Part shown: positions 5,857 through 6,239 of the stretch, piece by piece
Position numbering within the stretch: position 1 is the first letter of the stretch
Layout of the letters: the number at the start of each line of letters is the position of its first letter
Assembly (NCBI GenBank): GCA_003541985.1
Contig: DPLM01000266.1
Coordinates: 1-6,239 of the forward strand
Origin: Deltaproteobacteria bacterium
GTDB lineage: Bacteria; SAR324; NAC60-12
DNA length: 6,239 nt
Reading direction: 5' to 3'
Translations under genes and position numbers: made by a program
Notes under the pieces: model-generated
Seen by the model: the letters and a program-made list of their open reading frames with translations, nothing else
Databases searched by the model: none
Told to the model about the DNA's origin: nothing

Positions 5857-6239
5857 TGTGCTCCTGAATTAGCTTCTCCTGGATGGTTTCGGAATTCTCC
5901 GAATAGAGTCCCACCTTCTGGATCAACCTGCATGACCTCAATTCCAAGTTGGGTACCCTTGGGACGGGAACCCGGTAGCTGACAAACTAGACCCAGATCT
6001 TCCAACTCGATTTCGATCCGCTGATTCAACTCACGGCGGACACGTGCTGCAAACACTTGACCCAGATGTTGCCCTACGTAGCGCAATTTCCAGTAACGTT
6101 CAATTTCTCGTTCAGTTCGAGCATAGGAGCGATGGCGTAATTCAATTTCGGACGCCCAGCTCATCAACTGCTGCTCGCTAAAAAGTGCTTGTTGATGCTG
6201 CAGTGCGTGTCGGAGTTGCCATTGACATAGGAGATCCAC
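5853..6239 (-). CDS. RNB-family exoribonuclease (RNase II/R or Zam-like), C-terminal fragment
   Basis: Only the last 128 codons are visible; the first codon, GTG at the window edge, is internal and not a start. RNB-domain enzymes degrade RNA processively from the 3' end. The fragment opens with VDLLCQWQLRHAL, which fits the conserved R-x-Y-x-DLL-x-x-x-Q end of the RNB catalytic domain, and continues with EREIERYWKLRYVGQH at 43-58, matching the helix that follows in this family. The remaining 65 residues (ELEDLGLVCQLPG, then a short beta-rich stretch with VDPEGG) resemble the short divergent OB-like tail of cyanobacterial Zam-type members more than the longer S1 plus basic tail of RNase R. The catalytic aspartates lie outside the window, so activity cannot be judged. 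It overlaps panB by 4 bases (ATGA), which implies cotranscription. The family is recognised from motif memory; the subfamily is uncertain. Confidence 0.75.
   Translation of the reverse strand: MDLLCQWQLRHALQHQQALFSEQQLMSWASEIELRHRSYARTEREIERYWKLRYVGQHLGQVFAARVRRELNQRIEIELEDLGLVCQLPGSRPKGTQLGIEVMQVDPEGGTLFGEFRNHPGEANSGAQ

Noticed and set aside
5756..5947. Minus-strand open frame across the nuclease-panB junction
   Set aside because: Both flanking genes are read through this region in other frames with a clean ATGA overlap; the extra frame has no support.

Overview
The window is a compact run of bacterial housekeeping genes. Every supported gene lies on the minus strand, so transcription runs from high to low coordinates. 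In that order they are: the C-terminal end of an RNB-family exoribonuclease, panB, a 176-base non-coding gap, rpsB, tsf, pyrH, frr, mraY, and the first 193 codons of fabG, which runs off the left edge. I see no mobile element, CRISPR array, tRNA or rRNA, and no foreign-looking gene.

The right-hand block (RNB nuclease and panB) is joined by an ATGA overlap and probably ends in the AT-rich gap. The gap holds a plausible sigma-70-type promoter and two predicted hairpins, and looks like the promoter and 5' leader of rpsB. From rpsB leftwards, gaps are 27, 6, 10 and 31 bases, and mraY and fabG share a TAATG junction, so rpsB-tsf-pyrH-frr-mraY-fabG is most likely one operon. It links translation (S2, EF-Ts, ribosome recycling factor), UMP phosphorylation, the first membrane step of peptidoglycan synthesis and fatty-acid elongation.

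rpsB-tsf-pyrH-frr is an order shared by very many bacteria. In many of them uppS, cdsA and dxr follow frr. Here mraY follows instead, well away from the division and cell-wall (dcw) cluster where it usually sits. This MraY is also unusual. It is 418 residues long, against roughly 320-370 for most members, with extra segments in two cytoplasmic loops. Several residues of the nucleoside pocket differ from the consensus, although the catalytic aspartates and the HHH motif are intact. pyrH and mraY both appear to start with TTG.

The organism is a bacterium with moderate GC content and peptidoglycan, probably Gram-negative. The gene set would fit a proteobacterium or a deep relative such as the former Deltaproteobacteria or SAR324, but the sequence alone does not settle this. 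Overall this is an ordinary core-genome region. The divergent, relocated mraY and the rpsB leader are the parts most worth a second look; I found no convincing undescribed system.
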